Part shown: positions 24,172 through 32,800 of the stretch, one piece after another
How positions within the stretch are numbered: the first letter of the stretch is position 1
Layout: each line of letters opens with the position of its first letter
Source of the DNA: Pseudomonadota bacterium
GTDB lineage: Bacteria > Pseudomonadota > Gammaproteobacteria > Xanthomonadales > Xanthomonadaceae
Reading direction: 5' to 3'
NCBI GenBank assembly: GCA_023386795.1
Contig: JAEWJB010000075.1
Location: 1 to 64,000 of the forward strand
Length of the DNA: 64,000 nucleotides
The notes under the pieces: generated by a model
Told to the model about the DNA's origin: nothing
Seen by the model: only the letters and a program-made list of their open reading frames with translations
The model's database searches: none
Position numbers and translations under genes: made by a program

Positions 24172-25721
24172 CAGTTGTTGCTCCCGAGCTGGTCGCGGAT
24201 CACGGAGGCGCGCAACTGCGCACGGGCCTGCGGATCAATGGGCGCCGCCACAGGCGGCAGATCACGGGTCTGCTCGGCCCAGTCTTCGCGCTGGCGGAGC
24301 ACCTCGTTGGGGTTGTTGCCGTACTGCAAGGTGTTCTGCTGCGGGCTGACCCAGCCGCGGTCCTCGGCCTCGCCGCGGGCATTGGCTTCCTTCAGCGGGT
24401 CGATCCACGGCATCACCGGGCGCACGTAGGTCGATGCCGCCAGATCCCGCAGCGTCCAGCCCTTGGGCAGACGCACCTTGCCCGCCAGTAGGCAGGCCTG
24501 GACGAAGCGCAGGCGCTGGGGGCGCACCGCGCGGGCGATGAACTGCTCGGCCAGCATCAAGTAGCTGCCCCACTTTTCGACCAGCTCTTGGCGCTGCGCC
24601 GAGTACGTGCCGTTGTAGTCCAGCGACAGACTGGAATAGCTCACGCCGATGCCGCCGGCCGCCGCACGCAGCTGCTCTTTGCGCCAGGTCGCCGCGTTCG
24701 GGTTCGGGCGATTTGAGGCCAGCTCTTCGATCGACTCGCCCGGCAGCAGGTCGTCGAAGATCATGCCCGGTGCCATGCGCAGCTCGCGGAAGCTCTGGCC
24801 CTGCTGGACAACGGCGACACCCCCGAGCCCTTCGCCGAGCGGCGTATAGGCGGTGCCGTCGCCCTTCTTGATCTGGAAAGTCAGCGAGGCCGCGACCTTG
24901 GCCGCAATGCGCTCGGACTCTTCGTAATCCTTCACGTCTTCAAAGCGCGACATGGCGCTGGCGAAGACGCTCAGACCGCGCACCTGATGCACGCGTGTCA
25001 AATGCGCGATGTGGTGCAGGTACTCGGCGCTGACCCGCTTTGTATCCAGCAACCGACCAAACGGGTCGCCCGGGTGCTGCTTGTAGAGGTGGTAGGCGAC
25101 CGCCCTGCCCCAGGCATTGCGCTCTACCCCTTGCAGGATGCCTCTCCCCGGATCGTTGAGATCCAGCGGGCACATATCAGCTTCGATCATCTCGATGCTG
25201 TACGGCACGTCGGTACCGTGCTCCAGATATGCGATCGGCCCGATCAGATCCTGGTAGAACACCTCCCCGTCGCGGAACAGGCTTCGGGCCAGCAACTGCT
25301 GGACCGCCCCGTAGTCGTGGGTGAAAGTGACTTCTGGACGGTCCCACCATGCGTCCCACAGGTCGTCCAACTGCAGGGCCAAGTTGCGGTTGATCGCCTC
25401 GCCGGGGCGGCGTGGTGCGGCCAGCACGTCGATACCGGAACCAACGGTGTTCTGTACCAGGACATTGAGCGCGTTGGTCGCGAGGTCTAGATCGCGGTCG
25501 AGGTGCCGCGCTTGATCGCGCAGCTGCTTGGCGTCCATGCCCGCAACGGCGTTACCGCTGCCCCAGTCACGCGCTAACTTGCGACTGCGCGACGGACGCG
25601 TCACCTCATGGGCGACCGCCGAAGTCTTCGTCAGGGGCTTGACGGTCTCCACCGCACGCATCCCCCGATCGACAGCTACCGCTACCGCGAGGCGATCTCG
25701 GGCAATGGCTGCGGACCTCAC
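24171..25721 (-). CDS. Portal protein, lambda family
   Basis: The 516-residue protein forms the ring through which DNA enters and leaves the head. 'LDLATNALNVLVQNTVGSGIDV', 'WWDRPEVTFTHDYGAVQQLLARSLFRDGEVF', 'VPYSIEMIEADMCPLD' and 'SYSSLSLDYNGTYSAQRQELVEKW' match lambda gpB-type portals. The GTG start at 25721 overlaps the TGA of the gpW gene (GTGA). It also shares one base with the start of the protease-capsid gene. A longer frame reaches 25799 but would overlap gpW by 80 bases. Confidence 0.9.
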   Translation of the reverse strand: MRSAAIARDRLAVAVAVDRGMRAVETVKPLTKTSAVAHEVTRPSRSRKLARDWGSGNAVAGMDAKQLRDQARHLDRDLDLATNALNVLVQNTVGSGIDVLAAPRRPGEAINRNLALQLDDLWDAWWDRPEVTFTHDYGAVQQLLARSLFRDGEVFYQDLIGPIAYLEHGTDVPYSIEMIEADMCPLDLNDPGRGILQGVERNAWGRAVAYHLYKQHPGDPFGRLLDTKRVSAEYLHHIAHLTRVHQVRGLSVFASAMSRFEDVKDYEESERIAAKVAASLTFQIKKGDGTAYTPLGEGLGGVAVVQQGQSFRELRMAPGMIFDDLLPGESIEELASNRPNPNAATWRKEQLRAAAGGIGVSYSSLSLDYNGTYSAQRQELVEKWGSYLMLAEQFIARAVRPQRLRFVQACLLAGKVRLPKGWTLRDLAASTYVRPVMPWIDPLKEANARGEAEDRGWVSPQQNTLQYGNNPNEVLRQREDWAEQTRDLPPVAAPIDPQARAQLRASVIRDQLGSNN

Positions 25722-25933
25722 GTGCGGCCACCGAAGTCGGCCACGGCGAAGCGGGCGCGGCGCGGGCCGGCGGTCTGCCCGTCGACGACGCTCTGCCACT
25801 CCTGGCGGCCTTTGCGAATCTCCGCCAAGTCAGCCCGCGTCAGGAGGCGCTCGCCGTACCGAATGCTCTGCCCCTGCAGCACGGAAGCCTCCGCGCGCAT
25901 GTAGAAGTCGAGCATTTCTTGGGCCGCCGTCAT
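25718..25933 (-). CDS. Head-tail joining protein, gpW-like
   Basis: The 71-residue protein (MTAAQEMLDFYMRAEASVLQGQSIRY...) has the size and pattern of lambda gpW: a helix, a beta hairpin ('GQSIRYGERLLTRADLAEIRKGRQEW') and a second helix. It lies directly before the portal gene, as in lambda. gpW fills the portal ring and lets the tail connector bind. The gap of 91 bases upstream contains a dyad and a likely promoter. Confidence 0.75.
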   Translation of the reverse strand: MTAAQEMLDFYMRAEASVLQGQSIRYGERLLTRADLAEIRKGRQEWQSVVDGQTAGPRRARFAVADFGGRT

Positions 25934-25957
25934 GACGACTAAGTTAGTGAGCAGTCC

Positions 25958-25984
25958 GTCCGGAAACTAAACAAAACGCCGGAC
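25958..25984. promoter_or_regulatory. Dyad upstream of gpW-portal genes, possible Mor-like activator site
   Basis: GTCCGG (25958-25963) and CCGGAC (25979-25984) form an inverted repeat separated by an A/T-rich 15-base spacer in the only sizeable gap between terminase and head genes. The gap (25934-26024) is markedly A/T-rich against the surroundings. The gene just upstream encodes a Mor-family protein, and Mor activators bind dyads before their target promoters, so this is a candidate late-promoter element. No good -10 and -35 pair is obvious. Confidence 0.4.
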
Positions 25985-26024
25985 AATACCGCGCGCAACC
26001 CTCTGATCCATAAGGGGACGAGAA

Positions 26025-26357
26025 TTATTTTGTTCGCTCTTTCAATGAAATGCCGGACGACGCGCGCGCATCCGCCCTCGGCAGGCCGCCCGGAAAGAGC
26101 GAGTACAGCGTCGTTCTGGAGATCTCGTAGTCGCGCAGCACCGCCTTGACCGCCTTGCCTCGGCGCAGATCCGCTTCGATATGCGCCACGGGATGGCGCC
26201 GCTCTGCGGCGGGGAAATACGGTTGCTCTCCTGCGAAGCAACGCATGATCGATTCAACGAAGGGCTGTGCCATTTGTTCGCTGATCCCGATGTCGGCCCG
26301 CATTGCACCCATGATGCGTGCCCGCAGCTGCTCGGCCGTTTCTTTGCGTCTTCCCAT
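26025..26357 (-). CDS. Mor-family transcription activator
   Basis: The 110-residue protein has the two-part build of Mu Mor/C: an N-terminal helical dimerisation part ('AEQLRARIMGAMRADIGISEQMAQPFVESIMRCF'), the strand 'PYFPAAER', and a helix-turn-helix ('IEADLRRGKAVKAVLRDYEISRTTLYSLF'). Mor of phage Mu activates the middle promoter; C activates the late ones. The ATG overlaps the TGA of the large terminase gene (TGATG), so it is made late in the leftward transcript. Its target may be the promoter region right after it, before gpW. Confidence 0.75.
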   Translation of the reverse strand: MGRRKETAEQLRARIMGAMRADIGISEQMAQPFVESIMRCFAGEQPYFPAAERRHPVAHIEADLRRGKAVKAVLRDYEISRTTLYSLFPGGLPRADARASSGISLKERTK

Positions 26358-28297
26358 CAGAGCCCCCAACCGTCGCGCCCGAAGCCGGTAGATCGCGACC
26401 GAGTGGCCAGGGCGGTTCCACGGGAATCGGTCGGAGCCGCGGAAGCAGCCTGCGTCGCTGCCGATGGAGTTCCACGGGAATCCTCTTTCACTGAAGATGT
26501 CGCCGAGGAGAGCAGGCGCTGCTCGATCGCATCCCAGTCCGCCTTCGTGAACCGGTGCAGGCGCACTTCGGGATGGTGTGCCGCCGCGTAGGCGTAGACC
26601 CACGTGTCGAGCGGTTCGTTCCGCACGACTTTCTTCTCGAATCGGTTCTTAACCGGGTTGTAGACCTCCGATACAAGGCCGGGGAAGAACTCGGCCGGCA
26701 GCTGGTCGGAAAAATGGACTAGGCGCGCATCGACCTGTCGCTCGGAGTCAGCCGACAGCCTGCTGTACAGGTAGTGCTTCGCCGCCACGCCGCCGACGTG
26801 GTAGATCGTGATGCCGCGTTTGTCGGTGCGCCCATTCCAAGTGACGTCAGCCAACTTCCCCTTCGACAGGATGGGAGCGTTGTTCGGTACCGCGCCGAAG
26901 ATGCACATCGGTCGAGTGACGAGCCTCTGCCGCACGTAGTTCTTGACGGCCTCCGTGCGGTGCCCGCCCGCGTCGATGGCAACCGCCAGTGGCCGAAGCT
27001 GCACACCATCTTCGCGCTCTATCGGCCGGTTCAGCAGATCTGTAAGCGCCACCCAAACCGCCTCCTCCGCGGGGTCGCCCGGCAACTCGACGTAATCGAG
27101 CGTCCAGGAAGCCATGCCGCGTCCCCACCCGATGATGTGCACCGGCAGTCGGTTGTCTTGGGTATCCACACCCACGGTGATCGCGAGCACGCCACGCGGC
27201 GCGTGCCGCAGCAGGTAGGCCTCGGCGCGATCAGCAATGACGTTGTGCTTGACCGACCGCATCGACGGGTCTTCCCACGTCTCGGCCAACCGGTCGTTGA
27301 TGAAGGTCTTCAGCGCCGCCGGGTCGTTCTGTGCATCCAGCCACTCGCGCACGAGGTCCGCCCATCGCGGGCCCAGCCCGAACTGGTAGTACAGGCAATT
27401 GATGGTGTAGCCGCGGATTGCGGAGTCCGGGTTGCCGGCGACCCAGCGGCCGGTCGCGATCATCTGCGGCTTGTGGTGCTCCTCGATGGCGGTGCCGCAT
27501 TCGGCGCATGCGTACCACGCCTGCTTAGCATCCGGGGACCACACCAAACCGCTCCAAGTCAGCGGCTGGTAGTGACCGCAATGCGGGCATGGCACGTGGT
27601 AGCGCCGCTGGTCGCTCTTCTCGTACAGCTTGGCGATGCGACTCAGACCCGCGATGCCGGGGGTGCTGATGTACAGCCGCTTGTACGTCGTGGGAAAAGC
27701 TGAGGTGCGCCCGTCGAGCATCTTGACCGGGTCATCGCCCGTGCTGAGCTGCTGAGGTGCCTCATCGATCTCGTCCACGCCCAGGTACTTCACCGTGGTG
27801 GACTTCAGGCGCTGCGGGCTGCCCATGTGCTCGACGTAAAGCTGCCCGCCAGCGAAATCCTTGAACGTGCGCTGGTTCGCGCTGTCACGGCTCGCCGTGC
27901 TGCTGAGCGCGCGACGCACCGCCGGGCACACCTCGATCATCGGGTTGAGCTTCTGGGCGATCCATTTGGTCATGGATGCCTCGCCCGGCAGCGCGTACAT
28001 GATCGGCGCAGGGGCGTAGTCCATCCAGTAGGCGATGCTGTTGGTCGCCAGCTGGCTCTTGCCGAACTGGATGGGAAACATGCAGACCTGCTCGTGCACC
28101 GGGCTGCGTGCGGACATGTTGTCCATCGGCTCGCGCAGCGGCGGATTGCGATCCGTGATCCACCGGCCAGGCTTGCTGCTGCCCTTGCTGGACAGCCACA
28201 TGTGCTCGTCGCACCACTGGGAGACCGTTAGCGGCCGCCGCGGCTGGAGCGCGCGTGCCAGCACCGCAGGAATACGCTCGGCAGCAATAGCGGTCAC
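26357..28297 (-). CDS. Terminase large subunit, GpA family
   Basis: The 646-residue protein packages phage DNA. The N-terminus 'LTVSQWCDEHMWLSS', the Walker A-like 'PIQFGKSQLA' near residue 77, and Walker B 'KYLGVDEIDEAP' are as in lambda gpA. A zinc ribbon 'CPHCGHYQ..' and 'CAECGTAIEEHH' lies near residues 235-275. The nuclease part contains 'GVDTQDNRLPVHIIGWG' and 'VAIDAGGHRTEAV' (acidic metal sites). It overlaps the 60-residue gene upstream by four bases. Confidence 0.93.
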   Translation of the reverse strand: MTAIAAERIPAVLARALQPRRPLTVSQWCDEHMWLSSKGSSKPGRWITDRNPPLREPMDNMSARSPVHEQVCMFPIQFGKSQLATNSIAYWMDYAPAPIMYALPGEASMTKWIAQKLNPMIEVCPAVRRALSSTASRDSANQRTFKDFAGGQLYVEHMGSPQRLKSTTVKYLGVDEIDEAPQQLSTGDDPVKMLDGRTSAFPTTYKRLYISTPGIAGLSRIAKLYEKSDQRRYHVPCPHCGHYQPLTWSGLVWSPDAKQAWYACAECGTAIEEHHKPQMIATGRWVAGNPDSAIRGYTINCLYYQFGLGPRWADLVREWLDAQNDPAALKTFINDRLAETWEDPSMRSVKHNVIADRAEAYLLRHAPRGVLAITVGVDTQDNRLPVHIIGWGRGMASWTLDYVELPGDPAEEAVWVALTDLLNRPIEREDGVQLRPLAVAIDAGGHRTEAVKNYVRQRLVTRPMCIFGAVPNNAPILSKGKLADVTWNGRTDKRGITIYHVGGVAAKHYLYSRLSADSERQVDARLVHFSDQLPAEFFPGLVSEVYNPVKNRFEKKVVRNEPLDTWVYAYAAAHHPEVRLHRFTKADWDAIEQRLLSSATSSVKEDSRGTPSAATQAASAAPTDSRGTALATRSRSTGFGRDGWGL

Positions 28298-28476
28298 GAC
28301 TGTTCCCCCGTCTCATAGAAGCGCGCCTGGTCGAGGTAGTACTGCGCGCGGCGCTCGCGCTCGGCCAAGGTGAAGTGCGGGTCCCGAAGCGCCGTCTCGG
28401 CAGCGATTCGGCAAGCCTTGGCCAGATTCGGATCCGATTCCCGCAAGAGGTCGCGCTGGGTGTTGTCCGACCTCAT
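28294..28476 (-). CDS. Small hypothetical protein between terminase subunits
   Basis: The 60-residue protein (MRSDNTQRDLLRESDPNLAK...) is highly charged and helical. It overlaps both terminase genes by four bases, a sign of tight coupling. In position it resembles small terminase accessory genes. No family is recognised. Confidence 0.6.
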   Translation of the reverse strand: MRSDNTQRDLLRESDPNLAKACRIAAETALRDPHFTLAERERRAQYYLDQARFYETGEQS

Positions 28477-29081
28477 GAGCTGGCCTCCGCAGCCTTAGCC
28501 GCCTCGCGGAAGCCGCGGCTCAGCTCTTCCAGTGCGTGGCTGACCTCATCCCATACCAGCTTGCGGCACTGCGCCTCGTCGTTGGTGGCAGCCAGCTGCG
28601 GGGCCAAGGTATCGGCCATGTTCTCCAGCGCCACGCGCAGGCCGTTGGCCGCCTGGCCAATCGCGCGCTCCACATCGGCGCGGGGCAGCAGCTCGCCCAG
28701 GCGCTCGGCCATATCGATGCGAGCGTTCTCCGCATCTAGCTCAGCCTTGTCGGCGAGCGCCTTGGCCTTGCGCTTGGCGTCGCTGCTGAGCGGCCGCTCA
28801 GGCGCATCGATCGCATCCTCGGCCTCGTCGTCCGGCCCCTCCTCCACCTCCGCGCCGGCCAGGGACTGCCCGCGCTCGGCCGCGTGCCGCGCTGCGACGC
28901 CTGCACGAGCGGGGTCACGGGTTTGCTCATACAGCGCCAGGGAGGCGGCCTTGAGGTAGCCCTTTCCGCCCGCCGCCGGGACGAGCCGGCCGTTGCGCTT
29001 GAGCTCCACGATGTAGGAGGGCCGGCAACCCAGGAAAGCAGCCAGCTCGACTCCCGTCACGACGACATCATCGACTGCCAT
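28473..29081 (-). CDS. Terminase small subunit, Nu1-like
   Basis: The 202-residue protein starts 'MAVDDVVVTGVELAAFLGCRPSYIVELKRNGRLVPAAGGKGYLKAASLALYEQTRD'. This is a winged helix-turn-helix of the gpNu1 type (residues 8-55), which binds cos sites. A long helical part (about 115-200) would be the oligomerisation and TerL contact region. The ATG shares a base with the stop of the upstream frame and has AGGAGG-type bases 12 upstream. The octamer array directly before it is a candidate binding site. Confidence 0.8.
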   Translation of the reverse strand: MAVDDVVVTGVELAAFLGCRPSYIVELKRNGRLVPAAGGKGYLKAASLALYEQTRDPARAGVAARHAAERGQSLAGAEVEEGPDDEAEDAIDAPERPLSSDAKRKAKALADKAELDAENARIDMAERLGELLPRADVERAIGQAANGLRVALENMADTLAPQLAATNDEAQCRKLVWDEVSHALEELSRGFREAAKAAEASS

Positions 29082-29419
29082 TACCAGCAGCCCTCCTCTT
29101 CGATTTCTTTGGGAACCAAGGGCATAGAAAAACGCGCGCGCGCGAGCTGTGCGGGATGTGCGGAGACATGTGCGGGATCGAAGTGTCGCGAAGTCCTTGC
29201 CGCGTCTGCGTTGTGCGGGATGTGCGGGATGTGCGGGCACTCATACGCGCGGGAGTCGGAATCCACATAGACGGGGGCATGGCTGTCAGTGCTACGCGCG
29301 CCCGTGAAGGCCCGAAAATGCCCGCACATCCCGCACAGCCCTACTGCCAGCAGCGTTTGCGCCCGCACACCGTCCCGCACACGCGCCCGCACATCCCGCA
29401 CATTGGTGGGCGCACTCAT
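29081..29419 (-). CDS. Cys/His-rich frame spanning the octamer array (protein doubtful)
   Basis: The 112-residue frame begins with ATGA overlap on the primase stop and ends with TAATG overlap on the small terminase start, so it tiles the operon exactly. Yet its repeats come from one DNA octamer read in different frames and orientations: NVRDVRARVRDGVRA, LCGMCGH, ECPHIPHIPHN and FDPAHVSAHPAQL. This suggests that the DNA sequence, not the peptide, is what is kept. It may still be translated to carry ribosomes to the terminase gene. No family is recognised. Confidence 0.4.
   Translation of the reverse strand: MSAPTNVRDVRARVRDGVRAQTLLAVGLCGMCGHFRAFTGARSTDSHAPVYVDSDSRAYECPHIPHIPHNADAARTSRHFDPAHVSAHPAQLARARFSMPLVPKEIEEEGCW
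29148..29402. repeat. Iteron-like array: 12 copies of TGTGCGGG in two opposed groups
   Basis: Six forward copies of TGTGCGGG start at 29148, 29157 (last base A), 29169, 29212, 29221 and 29230. Six inverted copies (CCCGCACA, all exact) start at 29321, 29330, 29362, 29374, 29386 and 29395. Steps are mostly 9 or 12 bases. The two groups face each other across about 83 bases. The array lies between the primase-helicase and small terminase genes, where a cos/pac site or a replication origin would be expected. Confidence 0.85.
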
Positions 29420-31833
29420 GCCGACCGCCCCCTGTAGTCATTCACGCTGCTGCGGAAGCGCACGACCTCCTCGCCGAGCCAGGCCGCCTCGTTACGACCG
29501 TCCGGCGGCGAGCAGCTGCCCAGCATCAGGAACCCGTGCGGCCCATGCGTGGACTGCTCGATGACGTAGCGCTTGCGCGCCTTGTCCGGATGGACGATGC
29601 CGCGCTTTCGGACCAGCGCGTTGATGAACTTGGGCGCGGGCGCCGGCCTGGGCAGGCCCTCCCGGGCGCACCACACGCGGTAGACCTCGTACCACTCCTT
29701 CGACGGTGCCGGCCGCGGCTTGATCCCGGGGATGTCCTCGCCATACAGCTCATCGAGGAACCGCTGCGGGCTGTCCTGACTCAGGTTGATCAGCTCGGCC
29801 TTGGCCGAAGTCATGGGCGGGTTGGTGCCGTTGGTGAACCCGGTGAGATCCACCTGCAGTAGGTAGTGGTGTAGCGCGGCTGTCCCGCCGGCCCGGATCT
29901 CCGCCAGCGCCTCCAGGTAGAACGCCTCGGTGAGTTTGGAGGGTGTCCAGATCACCGCATGGCGCCGGTCGTCCTCCTCGAGCACGACTGGCATGGCTTC
30001 ATTGGACAGGAACACCAGGTTGGCGTGGTTGTCTTCCTCGTAGGCCTGAATGTTCTTGGGATTGATGCGGATCCGGTCGCCGGTGATCAGCGCCTTGAGC
30101 TTGTTCTTGAGGTGGTAGACCTCGGTGCGCGCCACGACCTCGTCGGCCAGCAGGAACAGCTTGCGGCTAGCCCAGTCGTTGAACTTGTCCTCCAGTGCGG
30201 CCTGGTCGAGCACGCGGCCATAGGTGCCGAACAACTTCATGTACTCGTCGAAGAACATGTTCTTGCCGGTGCCCTGGGGCCCGTGGATCACGATCGTCGA
30301 CTTCATCTTGGCGCCAGGGTGCTGCAGCGGATACGCCAGCCACTTGAGCACCCAGTCGTACAGCGCCTTCTGGTTCGCCTCCTCGCCGCACATGTGCCAC
30401 AGCAGATGCAGCAGCTTCTCGCATGACCCTTCCTTGGGAACGGTCGGCCAGCCCGCGAACAGGTTGCAGGTCACGCCGGGCTTCGTACCGGAGGGATCGA
30501 AATCCACCTCGTCGACCCGAACAAGCACACGCTGCGTACTCTCCATCCACGCCCGGTGCAGTTCTTTGCGAACGCAGGCATCGCGCATGTCGCCCAAGGC
30601 GACCAAGGTGTGCTCTTGTCGGTCGAAGACAGTACCGCCCTGCCCGTATACCAACGCGAACCGCCTCAGCAGCTCGCTAAGGTCGTCAATCGGCTTGAGG
30701 GGCGCTTTCCCCGCGCCCCTGGGTGGTGGAGTGGAAGCGCCGTGACTTTCGACAGGCGCCCGCCACGAAAGCTCCGTGATGCGGGCCTCGATCTGGCTGC
30801 GCACCACGTGCAGGCCTTCGGCGGCGTGCAGGTCGTTGAAGTCGCTGGCCTTGACGCCGCGGTGGATGAACAGCTTGCGGCGACCGGCTTCCTGCTGAAA
30901 GCGCGGCAGGACGGCGGCGCCATGCACGTCCAGTGCGGCGGCCTCGGCGCCCAACATGCCGGCGTTGCTAGCCTGGTGCGGCTCGCCGCACGTGGGGCAC
31001 TCGACCGGGTGCTCGGCGAGCACCAGGCGCGAGCGGCAATGCCGGCACTTCTGCAGGATGTCGTCGTCACCGCACAGCAGGATTTTCGTGCCGCGGTAGC
31101 GCTTGGCCATCGCGGTGGCCACGGGCAAGAGGTTGCCGGCGTCGAATGCCACTGCGACCGGATAGCCGGTGGCCATGTGTAGCGTCGCGGCCGTCGCATA
31201 CCCTTCGGCGATAAGCAGGATCCACTGCGGCGTGCCGCCGATCAGATGGAAGTGCCCCTTCTTCGCCAAGCCGGCAGGCCAGAACTCCTTCGCGGGCTTG
31301 CGCTGCTGCTCTGCCAGCTTCGCCGAGCGCAGCAGCTGCAGGCCATGGATCGCGCCGTTAGGGTCGAGCATCGGCACCACCGCGACGCCCGTCGGGCTGT
31401 AGCGCAGGCCGAAGCCCTGGACACCCTTCGCCGCCAAGTAATCCGAATCGCCGTCCGGCGCCGCCTTTGCCCATGCGGCGGTAGCGGCGCGCGCCGCGCG
31501 CTCAGCTTCCTTGCGCCGCGCAGACTCGGCACGGCGGCGATCCTCCGCCAGCCGACGCTTGAGCGCTTCGCGCTGTTCGGCGGTGAATTCGCTGTCGCGC
31601 TTGCGCAGCTCGACCTTGGTCACGCCGTTGTCGTTGCCGCGCCACACGCCGTAAGTACCGACGACCAGGACGTCACCGCCGCTGGTATTGAGCTCGTGCA
31701 GCACATACCAGCCGCGCTTCTCGCGCTCGCCCTCGACCTTGCAGCGAACCATGCGCCCGGTGGTGTCGAGGGTGTCGAGTATCAGGCCGGCATCGCGCAG
31801 CTGGCCAAGGACGTCATCGTAATTGGCCGACAT
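29416..31833 (-). CDS. Primase-helicase (Toprim plus SF3-type ATPase)
   Basis: The 805-residue protein should start phage replication. Residues 1-130 form a charged N-terminal part. A Toprim domain follows (about 190-340) with 'LLIAEGYATAATLH' and 'KILLCGDDD', interrupted by a zinc ribbon 'CRHCRSRL...CPTCGEPH'. The C-terminal half is a P4-alpha/DUF5906-like ATPase: Walker A 'VIHGPQGTGKNMFF' near residue 515, Walker B 'KLFLLADEV', sensor 'NLVFLSNEAMP'. A winged helix near 'EWYEVYRVWCAREGL' ends it. The coding strand leads into the octamer array, which may be its origin. Confidence 0.88.
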   Translation of the reverse strand: MSANYDDVLGQLRDAGLILDTLDTTGRMVRCKVEGEREKRGWYVLHELNTSGGDVLVVGTYGVWRGNDNGVTKVELRKRDSEFTAEQREALKRRLAEDRRRAESARRKEAERAARAATAAWAKAAPDGDSDYLAAKGVQGFGLRYSPTGVAVVPMLDPNGAIHGLQLLRSAKLAEQQRKPAKEFWPAGLAKKGHFHLIGGTPQWILLIAEGYATAATLHMATGYPVAVAFDAGNLLPVATAMAKRYRGTKILLCGDDDILQKCRHCRSRLVLAEHPVECPTCGEPHQASNAGMLGAEAAALDVHGAAVLPRFQQEAGRRKLFIHRGVKASDFNDLHAAEGLHVVRSQIEARITELSWRAPVESHGASTPPPRGAGKAPLKPIDDLSELLRRFALVYGQGGTVFDRQEHTLVALGDMRDACVRKELHRAWMESTQRVLVRVDEVDFDPSGTKPGVTCNLFAGWPTVPKEGSCEKLLHLLWHMCGEEANQKALYDWVLKWLAYPLQHPGAKMKSTIVIHGPQGTGKNMFFDEYMKLFGTYGRVLDQAALEDKFNDWASRKLFLLADEVVARTEVYHLKNKLKALITGDRIRINPKNIQAYEEDNHANLVFLSNEAMPVVLEEDDRRHAVIWTPSKLTEAFYLEALAEIRAGGTAALHHYLLQVDLTGFTNGTNPPMTSAKAELINLSQDSPQRFLDELYGEDIPGIKPRPAPSKEWYEVYRVWCAREGLPRPAPAPKFINALVRKRGIVHPDKARKRYVIEQSTHGPHGFLMLGSCSPPDGRNEAAWLGEEVVRFRSSVNDYRGRSA

Positions 31834-32217
31834 TCAGTAACTTCCAGCGTCGCTATCTACCGAGGAAACGGGGTCCGAATTACCCGCAGAGCCCATCGGG
31901 GGGGAGGACCCATCGCCCGGAACCTGAAAAGCCCCCTCTTTGTTCAGGTTCAGCGACCCAGCGTCCGCTCGCGCGCTCCTCGACGCCCCTCCCGGGGGAG
32001 ACGGGGCCAAGTCGAGCAGCAAGACGCCCTGCCCTGCGCTTCGCGCCTCTTCCTCGCAGCGGTACCGCTCGCGCTGCGCGAGCGCTTCATCGCCATGCAG
32101 TCCAGGCGCGTCGCCATAGAGCACACGCATCGCCTCTGCGATGTGACCTCGCGCCACCGCGCTGATCGCTTTGCGTCCGGCCGTGCGTGCTGCCCGGGGC
32201 GCGTGGAAGATCGCCAT
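31834..32217 (-). CDS. Hypothetical protein, replication operon
   Basis: The 127-residue product begins MAIFHAPRAARTAGRKAISA with a short helical part; the C-terminal half is low in complexity (Ser, Gly, Pro, Asp) and probably disordered. The ATG follows the upstream stop by one base. A longer frame reaches 32268 within the upstream gene. It lies directly before the primase gene. No family is recognised. Confidence 0.55.
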   Translation of the reverse strand: MAIFHAPRAARTAGRKAISAVARGHIAEAMRVLYGDAPGLHGDEALAQRERYRCEEEARSAGQGVLLLDLAPSPPGGASRSARADAGSLNLNKEGAFQVPGDGSSPPMGSAGNSDPVSSVDSDAGSY

Positions 32218-32218
32218 A

Positions 32219-32800
32219 TCAAGCACCCGGCTTCTCCCCGTAGATACCGCGGTCGAGCTCGTGCCCAATGCCGATCACGGCAGCGATCACGTCGCGGCCA
32301 GCCGCGTCGATCGCCCGCCGGTGCGGCAAGTCTTCGGGCCCGAATCGACCGTCTTCGATGGCCGGCGCCAACGCGCGGACCAGGTTGGCGTAGTTGCCCA
32401 TCAGGGTCGCCACGCTGGCTACCTGTAGCCCTTCGGGCGCAGGCATTGCTACGGCGAGCATGCTCCGTCGCGCTGCCAGGTCCCGCTCGCAATCGGCGCG
32501 GTATGGCTCGGGCAGGCTCAGCACCCAAGCATCTTCCAGATCGGCCGGCAGTGTCTTGAGCGTGCCATCCATGTAGCGACGCAGGATCTGGGCGTTGTTC
32601 TCCATGGCCCTGATCAGGTCCGCACCCTCGCCCGTGCGCAGCTTCACCTGGCGAACATCTGGCGCAGTCATCGCGAGGTACTTCTCAGCGACCTGCATGG
32701 CGAAGGTGGTGTAGTTGCACGCCGTGGCGTCGAGCATTCGGCGCGTGTGGGCGTAGATGAGCGACTGTCGCGGCGGCAGAAACTGACGGACATCCTTCAT
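32219..32800 (-). CDS. Hypothetical protein, replication operon
   Basis: The 193-residue product (MKDVRQFLPPRQSLIYAHTRRMLDATACNY...) is mainly helical with conserved-looking charged patches (RTGEGADLIRAMENNAQILRRYMDG). There is no known motif. The ATGA overlap with the gene upstream and the one-base gap downstream place it in the early leftward operon. A role in replication or packaging regulation is possible but unproven. Confidence 0.6.
   Translation of the reverse strand: MKDVRQFLPPRQSLIYAHTRRMLDATACNYTTFAMQVAEKYLAMTAPDVRQVKLRTGEGADLIRAMENNAQILRRYMDGTLKTLPADLEDAWVLSLPEPYRADCERDLAARRSMLAVAMPAPEGLQVASVATLMGNYANLVRALAPAIEDGRFGPEDLPHRRAIDAAGRDVIAAVIGIGHELDRGIYGEKPGA

Noticed and set aside
21427..24429. 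Forward frame of 1000 codons opposite the capsid fusion gene
   Set aside because: It is the mirror of the capsid gene's codon bias; the minus strand carries clear protease and capsid motifs and a coupled portal gene.
29148..29402. CRISPR array
   Set aside because: The units are 8-9 bases long with gaps of mostly 1-4 bases and occur in both orientations; there are no spacers of constant length and no cas genes.
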